From NCBI RefSeq assembly GCF_019468465.1, contig NZ_CP080519.1, forward strand, positions 9,975,001 to 10,039,000: a stretch of DNA of 64,000 nt, given 5' to 3'. This DNA comes from Amycolatopsis sp. DSM 110486. Lineage in GTDB: Bacteria; Actinomycetota; Actinomycetes; Mycobacteriales; Pseudonocardiaceae. Below, piece by piece: positions 17,815-26,680 of the stretch; position 1 is the stretch's first letter, and every line of letters starts with the position of its first letter. A program made the position numbers and the translations under genes. The notes beneath the pieces are model-generated. The model did not search any database and was not told where the DNA came from. It was given only the letters and a program-made list of their open reading frames with translations.

Positions 17815-18488
17815 ACGACACTCGACTGGAGCCCCGCGGCCGGATCCGCCAGGCTGGCCGACCGCGGGACGACGTTCATCTCCGTGCTGAAGGTCGGCCC
17901 CGGCATGCGGCCGAGCGGGCGCAGCTTGTCCGGGTCCGGCTTGCAGTCACCGGCCACCAGTCCCTCGCGGAAGTGGGCGTAGACGACTGTACCCATCACC
18001 CACGTGCTCGCCCCGAGGTCGATCGCCGAGTGCAGCAGGCACTCGAAGCTCACCGGCGCCTCGGCGATGCGGGGCACCGCGATGCGCTCGCCGGGGAGCG
18101 CGGTGAGCCCGGCGGCGTCGAACTCGTCGACGTCCGGCGCGTACTCGATCGAGGTGATGACGAGCTCGTCGAGCAGCTCCGCCGTGGGGATGTTGACGAC
18201 GAACTCGCGGTTCGCCCGCACGAACGTCAGCGTGTCCTTGTCACCCTTGCCGGGGACCAGTGACTTCGACACCGAGAACCCGAGCATCGGCGGGTTCGAC
18301 GACACGATGTTGAAGAAACTGAACGGCGCGATGTTGGGCACGCCGTGCGGCGACAGGCAGGACACCCACGCGATCGGCCGAGGTACCACGGCGCCGCACA
18401 GCAGCTTGTAGTTCTGCAGCGGGGTCAGCGTGGCCGGGTCGTATCCGACCGTCCGTCGCTCCACCGGTGCCTCCACCTCACTGGACAA
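17802..18488 (-). CDS. Flavin reductase-like (FMN-binding split barrel) protein
   Basis: A 228-residue protein with the split-barrel flavin-binding core: PRPIAWVSCLSPHGVPNIAPFSFFNIVSSNPPMLGFSV and later NREFVVNIPTAELLDE. Related proteins reduce flavin or act as flavoenzymes in aromatic or pyrrole catabolism. A TTG at 18488 with GGAGG nine bases upstream is the likely start; GTG 18476 is the alternative. It sits between the triple RidA protein and the MHS transporter, and no oxygenase partner is present in this operon, so it may act by itself. Confidence 0.82.
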   Translation of the reverse strand: MSSEVEAPVERRTVGYDPATLTPLQNYKLLCGAVVPRPIAWVSCLSPHGVPNIAPFSFFNIVSSNPPMLGFSVSKSLVPGKGDKDTLTFVRANREFVVNIPTAELLDELVITSIEYAPDVDEFDAAGLTALPGERIAVPRIAEAPVSFECLLHSAIDLGASTWVMGTVVYAHFREGLVAGDCKPDPDKLRPLGRMPGPTFSTEMNVVPRSASLADPAAGLQSSVVWQR

Positions 18489-18503
18489 ATCCGTCCACCT
18501 CCG

Positions 18504-19859
18504 TCAGCGGTGCCGGGCAACGACTTCGATCTCGATGGACGCCGCCGCGAACGGCGACGTGTCGACGATCGGCACGAACGTGGTGGGCGGCAGCGTCGGT
18601 CCGAAGACCATCGTGCCGACGCGTTCGACGACCGCCCGCTCGGTGGCGTCCTTCAGGTACACCGTCTGATGGACGACGTCACCGAGATCGAGACCGTAGG
18701 CCTCGAGGTATTCGGTGTGCAGCTGGTAGACGTACCAGGCCTTCGCCCGGATACCCGTGTCCGCCTCGAGATGTCCGAAGGACAGGCTGCGGCCTTCACC
18801 GGACAGCTCGGCGTTGCGGTCGACGAGCCGGCGGTTCGGGCCGTCGATCGGCACCTCGCCGCACGTGAACACGAGGCCGCCGCCCCGGACCGCGCCAACG
18901 TAGTAGCGGGCGATGTCGGCCTGCGGCAGCCGGACTTCCTTGGCGTCCCCACCGCTGCGGGGCAGGTACGCGACGGCTTCGAACGCGATGCGCGCCGCCG
19001 GGTCGGGCAACCCGCCGATGCTCAGGCCGGTGCTGGCCACCAGCCGCTTCTCGTTGTGGTCGGACAGCGCCTGCCGCGCGAGCACGACCGGCCCGTAGTA
19101 GCGCATCGATTCGGGCAGCCAGCCGTTGACCTTCAGCACGTCCTCGATGCCGCCGCCGGCGGACTCGAGCGCCGCGTCCATCTTCTGGAAGAGCGTCCAC
19201 GACTGCTCGAGCGCTTCGGTGGCCTTGGGCGTGCTGAACTCCATGGCGGCGAGCTCGTCCGGCAGCGTGCCGAGCCGCGAGGGTGCCGGGGCCGGCTCCG
19301 TGCCCGTCGTGCTGGGGACGAACACGTAGTCCCCGGCGCGCACCACCGCGCTCCCGTCGGCGGCGTCGACGACCTGGACGCCACCCTCGCCGGTGTAGGC
19401 GACGGCGTCGAGGTAGACCTCGACCTCCTTGTCCAGGCCGTGGGACGACACGAGCACCACGCTGATCGCCGGCCGGTGCCCGCCGAGGCGGTCGCGGACG
19501 ACGCGGTTGACGACGGCCAGGTTCTCGCGGTCCGAGACGAAAACCCGCAGCCGGGCGACCGCGCGGAGATCGAGGCTGTAGCTCGCGAGCACCTCGCCGA
19601 GCTGGTCGAAAGCGAAGTACGCCTGCGCCGCGGCCGGCTCCTCGGGTACGTCGATCAGCATCTGGTTCCGCCGGACCCGCGCGCCGTCCGCGTCGACCTG
19701 CCGGAACGATCGGACGAGCTCCCCCGAAGGGAGGTGCGGGGTGACGGAGCCGACGAACACCAGGTCGGCCGCGCTGTCCGCGATCTTGCTGTAAGGGCCG
19801 ATCAGCCGGGCCCGGCCGTCGGGCGACGTCGTGACCGTGGCGGTTTCTTCCTGTCCCAT
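18504..19859 (-). CDS. Three-domain RidA/YjgF-family protein
   Basis: A 451-residue protein that reads as three consecutive RidA-like (YjgF/YER057c/UK114) domains, about 15-157, 168-305 and 312-449. Each has the family's end strand (EVEVYLDAVAY, AARIAFEAVAYLP and AASIEIEVVARHR) and a central helix with G-x-x-x-x-D-V-x-x-x-x-V-(Y/F/W) character, such as YGLDLGDVVHQTVYL. RidA proteins are normally ~130-residue trimers that hydrolyse imines/enamines, so this single chain could fold as a pseudo-trimer (inference). ATG follows GGAG. Starts 11 bases after an MHS transporter gene and precedes the flavin-reductase-like gene, suggesting a nitrogen-containing substrate. Confidence 0.8.
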   Translation of the reverse strand: MGQEETATVTTSPDGRARLIGPYSKIADSAADLVFVGSVTPHLPSGELVRSFRQVDADGARVRRNQMLIDVPEEPAAAQAYFAFDQLGEVLASYSLDLRAVARLRVFVSDRENLAVVNRVVRDRLGGHRPAISVVLVSSHGLDKEVEVYLDAVAYTGEGGVQVVDAADGSAVVRAGDYVFVPSTTGTEPAPAPSRLGTLPDELAAMEFSTPKATEALEQSWTLFQKMDAALESAGGGIEDVLKVNGWLPESMRYYGPVVLARQALSDHNEKRLVASTGLSIGGLPDPAARIAFEAVAYLPRSGGDAKEVRLPQADIARYYVGAVRGGGLVFTCGEVPIDGPNRRLVDRNAELSGEGRSLSFGHLEADTGIRAKAWYVYQLHTEYLEAYGLDLGDVVHQTVYLKDATERAVVERVGTMVFGPTLPPTTFVPIVDTSPFAAASIEIEVVARHR

Positions 19860-19870
19860 GGGGTCTCCTT

Positions 19871-21259
19871 CTAGTGGGGACGAACGCTGGACGGCTCGAC
19901 GCCGTCAACGGAACTGGTTTCGACGGTTGCGGCGGTACCCGTGGCGAACAGGTCACGCCGGAAGACTTCGGTGATCGTGCAGACGGCGGCGAACGTGATG
20001 ACCGCCAGCACCGAGAGGTAGAGGGACACCGACCAGCTGCTGCCGGTGACCGCCACGAGGGTGGCCATGATGGTGGGCGCGAACCCGCCGGCCACCACCG
20101 ACGCGATCTGGTAACCGAGGCTCGCGCCGGAGAAGCGGACCTCCGCGGGGAACATCTCGACGAACATCGCGGCGAGCGGCCCGTACATCGACGAGTGGAT
20201 CACGTACGCGATCACCAAACCAAGGCCGAGCAGCCACCGGTTCCCCGTGTCGGCGAGCAGGAACAGCGGCCACGCCCAGACCGCCATGGCGGCGGTCCCG
20301 ATCAGGAACAGCTTCTTGCGCCCGACGCGGTCGCTGAGCCGGCCGAAGAACGGGAGCGCGACGACCTGCACCAGCCCCGCGCACATCACCAGGGCGAGCA
20401 CGGTGCTGCGGGGCAGCCCGAGCACGCGGCTGCCGTAGTCGACCATCCCCGTGCTGAGGACGTAGAACGCCGCGTTGCCCACGAGGAAGGCTCCGGCCGC
20501 CTGGACTACGGCTTTGCGGTGGGTCCGGAACACCTCGACGAGCGGCTTCCTGACCGGCGACGCCTTCGCCGCGTTCGCCTCACGCAGGTGGAGAAACACG
20601 GGTGTCTCCTCGATGCGCCGCTGCACGTACATGCCGAAGAGGACGACGACGAATCCACCGAGGAACGGCAACCGCCAGCCCCACGACCGGAAGCTGTCCT
20701 CGGACAGCAGCAGGGTCAGCACCAGGAAGATCCCGTTGGCCAGCGCCGCACCGAGACACGCGCCCAGCTGGCCGAGGCTTCCGTAGAAACCCCGCAGCCG
20801 CACGGGTGCGTGCTCGGTGAGCAGCAACGCGCCGCCGGCCCACTGCGCACCGACGCCCAGCCCCTGGACGAGCCGGAGCAGCACCAGCAGTACCGGGGCG
20901 AGCACGCCCACCGAGGCGTGGGTGGGCAGCAGGCCGATCAGCGTGGTCGCGGTGCCCATGACCACCATGGCGAGCACCAGCGTCGGGCGCCGGCCCCAGC
21001 GGTCGCCCAGGTGGCCGGCGATGATGCCGCCAACCGGGCGCGCCAGGAACCCCACCGCGAGAGTGCCGAAGGCGGCGATGGTGCCGATCGCCGCGTTCTG
21101 GTCCGGGAAGAAGAGCGGGCCGAGCACCAAGGCCGCGGCCGTTGTGTAGACGTAGAAGTCCAGCCATTCGGCCGTCGTCGCCGCGACGCCCGCGACGGCG
21201 ATTCGCCGCATCGCACGCTGGTCTCCCTGTTGCGAAGGCGTCGGCGTTGACGCGGTCAT
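19871..21259 (-). CDS. MFS transporter, metabolite:H+ symporter (MHS) type
   Basis: A 462-residue 12-TM permease with MHS signatures ATTAEWLDFYVYT, RPVGGIIAGHLGDRWGRRPTL and QGLGVGAQWAGGALL. ATG 21259 is chosen because AGGAGG lies five bases upstream. It is the first gene of the arm that runs through RidA, the flavin-reductase-like protein, the second MHS transporter and the FAD/Fe-S enzyme. The perfect palindrome at 21385-21395 is upstream of it, suggesting IclR control. A second MHS permease in one operon suggests separate uptake of two related acids. Confidence 0.92.
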   Translation of the reverse strand: MTASTPTPSQQGDQRAMRRIAVAGVAATTAEWLDFYVYTTAAALVLGPLFFPDQNAAIGTIAAFGTLAVGFLARPVGGIIAGHLGDRWGRRPTLVLAMVVMGTATTLIGLLPTHASVGVLAPVLLVLLRLVQGLGVGAQWAGGALLLTEHAPVRLRGFYGSLGQLGACLGAALANGIFLVLTLLLSEDSFRSWGWRLPFLGGFVVVLFGMYVQRRIEETPVFLHLREANAAKASPVRKPLVEVFRTHRKAVVQAAGAFLVGNAAFYVLSTGMVDYGSRVLGLPRSTVLALVMCAGLVQVVALPFFGRLSDRVGRKKLFLIGTAAMAVWAWPLFLLADTGNRWLLGLGLVIAYVIHSSMYGPLAAMFVEMFPAEVRFSGASLGYQIASVVAGGFAPTIMATLVAVTGSSWSVSLYLSVLAVITFAAVCTITEVFRRDLFATGTAATVETSSVDGVEPSSVRPH

Positions 21260-21384
21260 ACGCACCTCCTGGCGTGCAGGGGAAAGGGAACCGCCCGACT
21301 GCCCTCCACGGCGAGTCCCTCGCGATCGTGCGGGCTACCTGCCGAGCGTGTTCGTAGTCTGTGGAACGTGACGCCTGAAGTCAA

Positions 21385-21395
21385 GACACTGTCTC
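21385..21395. promoter_or_regulatory. Candidate IclR operator AGACA-C-TGTCT
   Basis: Perfect 11-base odd palindrome between the IclR gene and the MHS transporter operon. The same consensus AGACA-N-TGTCT recurs at 22271-22281 and 22324-22334 in the IclR/acyl-CoA-ligase divergent gap. Confidence 0.65.
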
Positions 21396-21408
21396 ATGAT
21401 TTTCTTGC

Positions 21409-22239
21409 TCATTCGCCCCACGTGCCGAGATAACCGAGACGGCGCGACAGCTGGCGGGCTCCCTCAAGGACAGCCTGACCGACCTTGTCGACGGGCAGCA
21501 GCTCAAGCCGGTCCCCGGGCATGCTCAGCGTGACCGCACCCGCGCACGAGCCGCTCGCGTCGAAAAACGGCGAGGCGACACCGGCTCCGTTGCGGACCCA
21601 GCGACCGCGGCTCACCGAGTAGCCCAGCTTTCGATCTCGCTCGAGCGTTTCGCGGTACTCGTGGATGTCGGTGATGCTGTTCGGCGTGTGCCGTTCCAAG
21701 CCCTCGGCGAAGACGAGCTCGACCTCACTCGCCGGCATGCCGCACAGGATCGCGGTTCCGGCGGCGCCGGTGGTCAGCCGGACCGGCTTCCCGAGTTCGA
21801 GCACGTACCTGATGGGCTGGTCGCAATCGATCTTGTCCCGGAAGACCAGCCGGTGGTGCTCCCGTACGGCCAGGTAGCAGGTCTCGTTGTACACATCGAC
21901 AAGCTCCTGGAAGATCGGCTTCGCCGCGTTCCAGAGGCTGTCCCGGTCACGCAGCACCGCCACGAGGGAGAACAGGCGCGAGCCCGCCGAGTACACCCCC
22001 CGCTCGCCGGTCTGTTCGACCCACCCGAGCTCCTCCAGCTGCGCGAAGATCCGACTGACAGCGCTGCGATCGACGCCAGTCTGCCGCGCTGCTTCCCGGA
22101 CGCCGATCCCCGCTTCGTGCGCCGCGACCACTTCGAGCAGCACGACCGCCCGATCCAGGACACCGGGCCGCCCGGCCCCCGCCCGGTTGTTGTCCACCCC
22201 GTCGCCTACCGCGGCGCCGGCACTCTCTTGAGTCACCAC
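21409..22239 (-). CDS. IclR family transcriptional regulator
   Basis: A 276-residue IclR regulator: winged HTH in residues ~25-90 (GIGVREAARQTGVDRSAVSRIFAQLEELGW) and a GAF-like effector domain (LVFRDKIDCDQPIRY, LTTGAAGTAILCGM, RGRWVRNGAGVASPFFDASG). It sits centrally between two catabolic arms: same strand as the transporter/RidA/oxidoreductase arm and divergent from the acyl-CoA ligase arm. Three copies of one palindrome in the two flanking intergenic regions make it the likely master regulator and autoregulator. Confidence 0.93.
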   Translation of the reverse strand: MVTQESAGAAVGDGVDNNRAGAGRPGVLDRAVVLLEVVAAHEAGIGVREAARQTGVDRSAVSRIFAQLEELGWVEQTGERGVYSAGSRLFSLVAVLRDRDSLWNAAKPIFQELVDVYNETCYLAVREHHRLVFRDKIDCDQPIRYVLELGKPVRLTTGAAGTAILCGMPASEVELVFAEGLERHTPNSITDIHEYRETLERDRKLGYSVSRGRWVRNGAGVASPFFDASGSCAGAVTLSMPGDRLELLPVDKVGQAVLEGARQLSRRLGYLGTWGE

Positions 22240-22270
22240 ACGATCTCCCTTTCATCCCGAAGCCTGTGCA

Positions 22271-22281
22271 CGACAGTGTCT
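22271..22281. promoter_or_regulatory. Candidate IclR operator (cGACA-g-TGTCT)
   Basis: Matches AGACA-N-TGTCT at 10 of 11 positions, counting the free centre base. Lies 32 bases upstream of the IclR start codon, in the divergent promoter region. Confidence 0.6.
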
Positions 22282-22323
22282 CACTAAAGGCCTTGACATC
22301 GCGACCACTCCATGCAATTTTCG

Positions 22324-22334
22324 AGACAGAGTCT
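22324..22334. promoter_or_regulatory. Candidate IclR operator (AGACA-g-aGTCT)
   Basis: Third copy of the palindrome, one mismatch, 22-32 bases before the acyl-CoA ligase start. A further half site GAGACA follows at about 22343-22348. Confidence 0.55.
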
Positions 22335-22356
22335 TGCTTAACGAGACATTGGAGAC

Positions 22357-23997
22357 GTGGTGGATCTGGACAAACTCAACGTCCGCGACTTCCTCGACGC
22401 GGCGGCGGCCCGCAACCCCGATCGGCCGTTCCTGATCTGGCACGACGAGGAACAGACCTACACCGAGTTCGCTGCCGAGGTCGACCGCGCCGCGGTCGTC
22501 TGGCACGAGATGGGTGTGCGCAAGGGAGACCGGGTCGCCTTCATGGCCGGCAACTCGCCCGGTTTCCTGCACGCCTGGCTCGGTCTCGCGAAGCTCGGCG
22601 CGATCCTGGTGGCGATCAACACCGGATTCAAGCTGGACGAGGCGCGCTACCTGGTCGAGCACTCCGAGGCGGTCGCCGTGCTGGTCGACCCGGAACATGC
22701 CGGCTTCTTCCGCACGATCCGGCGCTCCGCACCGTCGTTGCGAACCCTGTGCAGCTTCGGAGACTCGGACGCCGGGTTCACCGACTTCACCCGGGCCATG
22801 GCCCAAGCTGACCCGGCGTCGGTTCCCGCGGTCGACCTCGAAGGCGACGACGTCATCTCGCTCATCTACACGTCAGGCACCACTGGCCGGCCCAAGGGCG
22901 TCATGCAGACACACCGCAACTACGTGCTGACGGGCCAGGCCTACCCGCACTGGATGGGCATGAACAAGGGCGACCGGGTCTACGCGTGCCTGCCGTTGTT
23001 CCACATCAACTCGCAGGCGTACTCCACTATGGGCGCGATCGGCGCGGAGGGCGCGCTCGTCCTTGCGCCACGGTTCAGCGCCAGCCGGTTCTGGCCCGAG
23101 GTGCGCCGGCACCGGGTGAACGTCTTCAACTACATCGGCGCCATGGCGGTCATCCTCAGCAAGAGCGAGCCGTCATCGCACGACAGGGACCATGATGTGC
23201 GCACGGCGTACGGCGTGCCGGCCCTGCCGTACGAGGTCCGGGAACAGGTCGAGGAACGCTTCGGGCTGTCCGCGATCTCCGGGTTCGGCATGAGCGAGAC
23301 GACCTACGGCCTGCTCGAGCCCGGCGACGCACCCCGCCGCCCCGGCACGATGGGCATCCCCCGGCACCACCCCGACCCGTCGGTGCCGCGGACCGAGGCG
23401 CGCATCGTCGACAAGAACGGCAACGAAGTCGGCCCAGGGCAAGTCGGCGAGCTCGTGCTCAAGAACGCCGCCATGATGCTCGGCTACTTCAGGGACCCAG
23501 AGCGCACAGCGGAAGCCCTGCGCGACGGCTGGCTGCACACCGGCGACAGCGCCTGGCGCGACGAGGACGGCTGGTTCTACTTCGTCGACCGGGTGAAGGA
23601 CATCATCCGCCGACGCGGGGAGAACGTCTCATCCCTGGAGGTCGAGCAGACGCTCAACGCCCACCCGGGTGTGCGGGCCTCGGCCGTGATCGGCGTGCCG
23701 TCCGACCTGCTCGACGAAGACATCTGCGCGATCGTCATACCCCAGCCCGGCCACGCGCCGACTGCGGAAGAGCTCATCGCGTGGTGCACCGAGCGCCTGG
23801 CGCGCTTCAAAGTCCCGCGCTACATCGAGTTCGTCACTGAGATCCCGATGACTTCGACAGCCAAGATCGAAAAACACCGGCTCCGCAGCGGCGACTACGC
23901 CCGCGGCGAGCGCATCGACATCGGCGAGGCGGCTACGCGCCTGTCCGCCCCTGTGACCGCCACTAGCGGTTCGTCCCGAAGCACGGAGGAAGCATGA
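22357..23997 (+). CDS. Acyl-CoA ligase (AMP-dependent synthetase)
   Basis: A ~546-residue ANL-superfamily enzyme that activates a carboxylic acid to its CoA thioester via an acyl-AMP. Motifs: P-loop-like YTSGTTGRPKGVM, SGFGMSETTYG, DGWLHTGDSAW, the hinge YFVDRVKDIIRRRGEN and the catalytic Lys in STAKIEKHRL. The start is GTG at 22357 or the adjacent GTG at 22360, which is better spaced from GGAG. It overlaps the cyclase gene by ATGA and begins the arm that leads to a thiolase, as expected for a CoA-linked beta-oxidation-like route. Acid substrate unknown. Confidence 0.93.
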   Translation: MVDLDKLNVRDFLDAAAARNPDRPFLIWHDEEQTYTEFAAEVDRAAVVWHEMGVRKGDRVAFMAGNSPGFLHAWLGLAKLGAILVAINTGFKLDEARYLVEHSEAVAVLVDPEHAGFFRTIRRSAPSLRTLCSFGDSDAGFTDFTRAMAQADPASVPAVDLEGDDVISLIYTSGTTGRPKGVMQTHRNYVLTGQAYPHWMGMNKGDRVYACLPLFHINSQAYSTMGAIGAEGALVLAPRFSASRFWPEVRRHRVNVFNYIGAMAVILSKSEPSSHDRDHDVRTAYGVPALPYEVREQVEERFGLSAISGFGMSETTYGLLEPGDAPRRPGTMGIPRHHPDPSVPRTEARIVDKNGNEVGPGQVGELVLKNAAMMLGYFRDPERTAEALRDGWLHTGDSAWRDEDGWFYFVDRVKDIIRRRGENVSSLEVEQTLNAHPGVRASAVIGVPSDLLDEDICAIVIPQPGHAPTAEELIAWCTERLARFKVPRYIEFVTEIPMTSTAKIEKHRLRSGDYARGERIDIGEAATRLSAPVTATSGSSRSTEEA

Positions 23998-24995
23998 CCA
24001 CCGAAACCACGAACCCGGCTACCGGCGCCGGACAGACCACGCCGAGCGTCGAAACCGTGCGCGCGCTCATCGCCGAGCACAACAACTGGGGGCGGTGGGG
24101 CGCCGACGACCAGGTGGGCACACTCAACCACGTCACCGCTGAACACGTCGTCCAGGCCGCGGCCACGATCCGGACGGGCAAGCGGTTCTCGCTCGCGCTG
24201 CCCTTCGACGCCGACGGCCCGCAACGCGGCGGTTTCGGTCGTTTCAACCCGCTCCACCTGATGTTCCGCGACGGCGGCGACATCGCCACCGGCACGATCA
24301 TCGACGACTTCTACGGCGGCAAGGACCGCTACTGCCGCGGCACCGACGACCTCATCATCATGCCGCTGCAGTCGGGCACCCAGTGGGACGCATTGGCGCA
24401 CATTCTCTTCGACGGCACCATGTACAACGGCTACGAGCCGACTGCTGTCACGAGCAAGGGCGCCACGCGCAACGACATTGCGCAGGCCGCCGACCGCATC
24501 GCCGGCCGGGGCGTTCTCCTCGACCTTCCCCGGTTCAAAGGAGTCGACGCCCTCGGGGACGGCTACGCGATCACGTCCGCCGACCTCGACGGCTGCGCCG
24601 CGAGCCAGGGCGTCGAGGTGCGCCAGGGCGACTTCGTGCTGATCCGCACAGGGCAGTTGCAGGCCCGGCGCGGCAACTGGGGCGACTACGCCGGCGGCAG
24701 CGCCCCCGGCATGGGTCTCGACAGCGTGCCATGGGTGGCCGGGAAGCAGATCGCCGGCCTCGCCACGGACACCTGGGGCATGGAGGTGCTGCCGAACGAG
24801 ACGCCCGACGTCTTCCAGCCGCTGCACTGTGTGTTCCTCGTGGGGATGGGCCTGTACGTGGGGGAAATCTTCGATTTCGAGACCCTGGCCGACGACTGCG
24901 CCCAAGACGGCCGCTACGAGTTCTTCTTCTGCGCGCCGCCGTTGCCGTTCAGCCGCGCAGTCGGCTCACCCGTGAACCCGATGGCGATCAAGTAG
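23994..24995 (+). CDS. Cyclase family protein (kynurenine formamidase-like fold)
   Basis: A 333-residue metal-dependent hydrolase of the cyclase family (PF04199 type). The usual H-x-G-T-H-x-D metal motif appears here as QSGTQWDALAH, the Gln variant seen in a large subgroup; other family features are GVLLDLPRF, GDFVLIRTGQ and PLHCVFLVGMG. The family hydrolyses amide or ester bonds, often in lactam or aromatic catabolism. Coupled to the ligase by ATGA and followed two bases later by the Zn-ribbon gene. Possible role: opening or closing a ring or amide before CoA activation. Confidence 0.85.
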   Translation: MTTETTNPATGAGQTTPSVETVRALIAEHNNWGRWGADDQVGTLNHVTAEHVVQAAATIRTGKRFSLALPFDADGPQRGGFGRFNPLHLMFRDGGDIATGTIIDDFYGGKDRYCRGTDDLIIMPLQSGTQWDALAHILFDGTMYNGYEPTAVTSKGATRNDIAQAADRIAGRGVLLDLPRFKGVDALGDGYAITSADLDGCAASQGVEVRQGDFVLIRTGQLQARRGNWGDYAGGSAPGMGLDSVPWVAGKQIAGLATDTWGMEVLPNETPDVFQPLHCVFLVGMGLYVGEIFDFETLADDCAQDGRYEFFFCAPPLPFSRAVGSPVNPMAIK

Positions 24996-24997
24996 CC

Positions 24998-25420
24998 ATG
25001 ACCACGCCACTGCCCCCGAAACCGACTCCCCGCGGCGAAGAGCGCGTCTACTTCGACGCCGCAGCGGAGAATCGGCTTACATACCAGACCTGCGACACCT
25101 GCGGGTCGACCGTGTTCTACCTCCGTGACGTGTGCCCTCATTGCGGCGGTGAGAGCCTGCGGCTGCGCGACTCCGCCGGAGTCGGGAAGGTCTACAGCTA
25201 CACGGTGCAGAATCGGGCGAGCCACCCGTATTTCGCCGACCGCACACCGATGACGCTCGCCCTCGTGGACCTTGAAGAAGGCTTCCGGCTGCTGGCCGAC
25301 CTCACGGGAGCCGACGACGTGGAGGTGGGGATGCCCGTGGAAGTCGTGTTCCGCGAACTGGACGAGGACGTCACCCTGCCGCACTTCCGGCCCCGTGGCC
25401 GTGAGGAGGAACCGAAGTGA
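24998..25420 (+). CDS. Zn-ribbon / OB-fold acyl-CoA-associated protein (DUF35)
   Basis: A 140-residue protein with a rubredoxin-like zinc ribbon (CDTCGS and CPHCGG, residues ~31-50) followed by an OB-fold domain (GKVYSYTVQNRASHPYFA). These proteins pair with SCP2-type thiolases or HMG-CoA synthase-like enzymes and are thought to shuttle CoA substrates. It overlaps the thiolase gene by GTGA, the usual thiolase-partner arrangement. The ATG at 24998 is two bases after the cyclase stop. Confidence 0.9.
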   Translation: MTTPLPPKPTPRGEERVYFDAAAENRLTYQTCDTCGSTVFYLRDVCPHCGGESLRLRDSAGVGKVYSYTVQNRASHPYFADRTPMTLALVDLEEGFRLLADLTGADDVEVGMPVEVVFRELDEDVTLPHFRPRGREEEPK

Positions 25421-26556
25421 CCATCCGCGGCAAGACCGCCATCGTCGGGATCGCCGAGGTCGACACGTTCGAGACCCGGGGACGCTCCCCGGCCGGCCTC
25501 GCGGCGGCCGCTTCGAAACGCGCCCTCGCCGACGCCGGGCTCGAGCTGTCCGATGTAGACGGTCTGTTCACCACGTCGTCGTACTACTCGATGCCCACGC
25601 TCACCATGAGCGAGTACCTCGGCATCAAGCCGAGGTACACCGACTCGACCGCGCTCGGCGGCTGCTCCTTCATCGCCCACCTCGGGCACGCGGCCGCCGC
25701 GATCGAAGCGGGACTCTGCGACGTCGCGCTCGTCTGTTACGGCAGCACCCAGCGCAGCGACCGCGGCAAGCTCGTTAGCAACGCCGAATGGCTCGCCTAC
25801 GAGCAACCGTACGGCCTGCTGCACCCGGTGGGGAGCTTCGGTCTCATCGCAAACCGGCACATGGCCCAGTTCGGAACGACCAGCGAACAGCTCGCCCAGG
25901 TCGCCGTCGCCGCCAGGGAATGGGCCCTCTTGAACCCCGCCGCGCCGTACCCGAAACCGCTGACCGTCGACGACGTACTCGAGTCCACACCGATTGCCAG
26001 CCCGCTGCACAAACTCGACTGCTGCCTGGTCACCGACGGCGGCGCGGCGGCAGTGCTCACGTCAGCCGCGCGAGCGCAGGACCTGGCCAAGCCACCCGTC
26101 TACCTGCTCGGGACCGGCGAGGCCTCGAACCACCGCAACGTCTCGCAGATGCCCGACCTCACCGCGACCGAAGCCACCCACAGCGCGGAACGAGCCATGC
26201 AGATGGCCGGGGTGACCCACGCGGACATCGATACGGCGCACGTGTACGACGCGTTCACCATCAGCCTCCTGATCCTCCTCGAGGATCTCGGTTTCTGCCC
26301 GAAAGGCGAGGGCGGTGCGTTCGTAGCGGACGGCAACATCGCCCCGGGCGGTTCACTCGCGCTCAACACCAACGGCGGCGGTCTCTCCTACACGCATCCG
26401 GGCATGCTCGGCATGTTCCTGATCACCGAAGCCGTCCGCCAGTTGCGTGGTGAAGCCGGTGTGCGCCAGAAACCCGGCGCGGCGGTGTCCCTGGTCCACG
26501 GCATGGGCCTCACCCTCGCGGCCCACGCGACCGCGGTGCTCGGCATCTCGCCGTGA
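25417..26556 (+). CDS. SCP2-type thiolase / acetyl-CoA acetyltransferase-like protein
   Basis: A 379-residue thiolase-fold protein. The nucleophile loop is GGCSFIAHLGHAAAAIE, and a C-terminal NTNGGGLSYTHPGMLG segment carries the His-x-x-Gly. The second thiolase Cys (C-x-G near the C-terminus) is not present; the end reads LVHGMGLTLAAH, as in SCP2-like and archaeal-type thiolases. With its DUF35 partner it probably does the thiolytic C-C cleavage or an aldol-type reaction that ends the ligase pathway. GTG start overlaps the previous stop. Confidence 0.9.
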   Translation: MTIRGKTAIVGIAEVDTFETRGRSPAGLAAAASKRALADAGLELSDVDGLFTTSSYYSMPTLTMSEYLGIKPRYTDSTALGGCSFIAHLGHAAAAIEAGLCDVALVCYGSTQRSDRGKLVSNAEWLAYEQPYGLLHPVGSFGLIANRHMAQFGTTSEQLAQVAVAAREWALLNPAAPYPKPLTVDDVLESTPIASPLHKLDCCLVTDGGAAAVLTSAARAQDLAKPPVYLLGTGEASNHRNVSQMPDLTATEATHSAERAMQMAGVTHADIDTAHVYDAFTISLLILLEDLGFCPKGEGGAFVADGNIAPGGSLALNTNGGGLSYTHPGMLGMFLITEAVRQLRGEAGVRQKPGAAVSLVHGMGLTLAAHATAVLGISP

Positions 26557-26565
26557 CGGCTCCGT

Positions 26566-26623
26566 GAGCCTGTCCCCATCGGTGGTAGTCACCCGGGACG
26601 TAGGCAAGGCAGGGATCTGGATA
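26566..26623 (+). repeat. 58-bp interspersed repeat, copy A
   Basis: A 58-base element identical at 48 positions (hand count, no gaps) to the reverse complement of 33831-33888. The best conserved block is GTCACCCGGGACGTAG; both copies start GAGCCTGTCCC and end GGGATCTGGATA. Here it lies upstream of, and points toward, the AraC gene at 26681. It may be a promoter/leader element or a small dispersed repeat. Confidence 0.7.
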
Positions 26624-26680
26624 ACAGCCGGAAGACCGGAGCAGCCTGAGTGCCCGATACCGACGTGATGGGCGGGTGTC

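Noticed and set aside
24380..24410. Loss of the H-x-G-T-H metal motif in the cyclase (GTQWD)
   Set aside because: The Gln form GTQWD is common in a large cyclase subgroup, so I do not treat it as an inactivating change.
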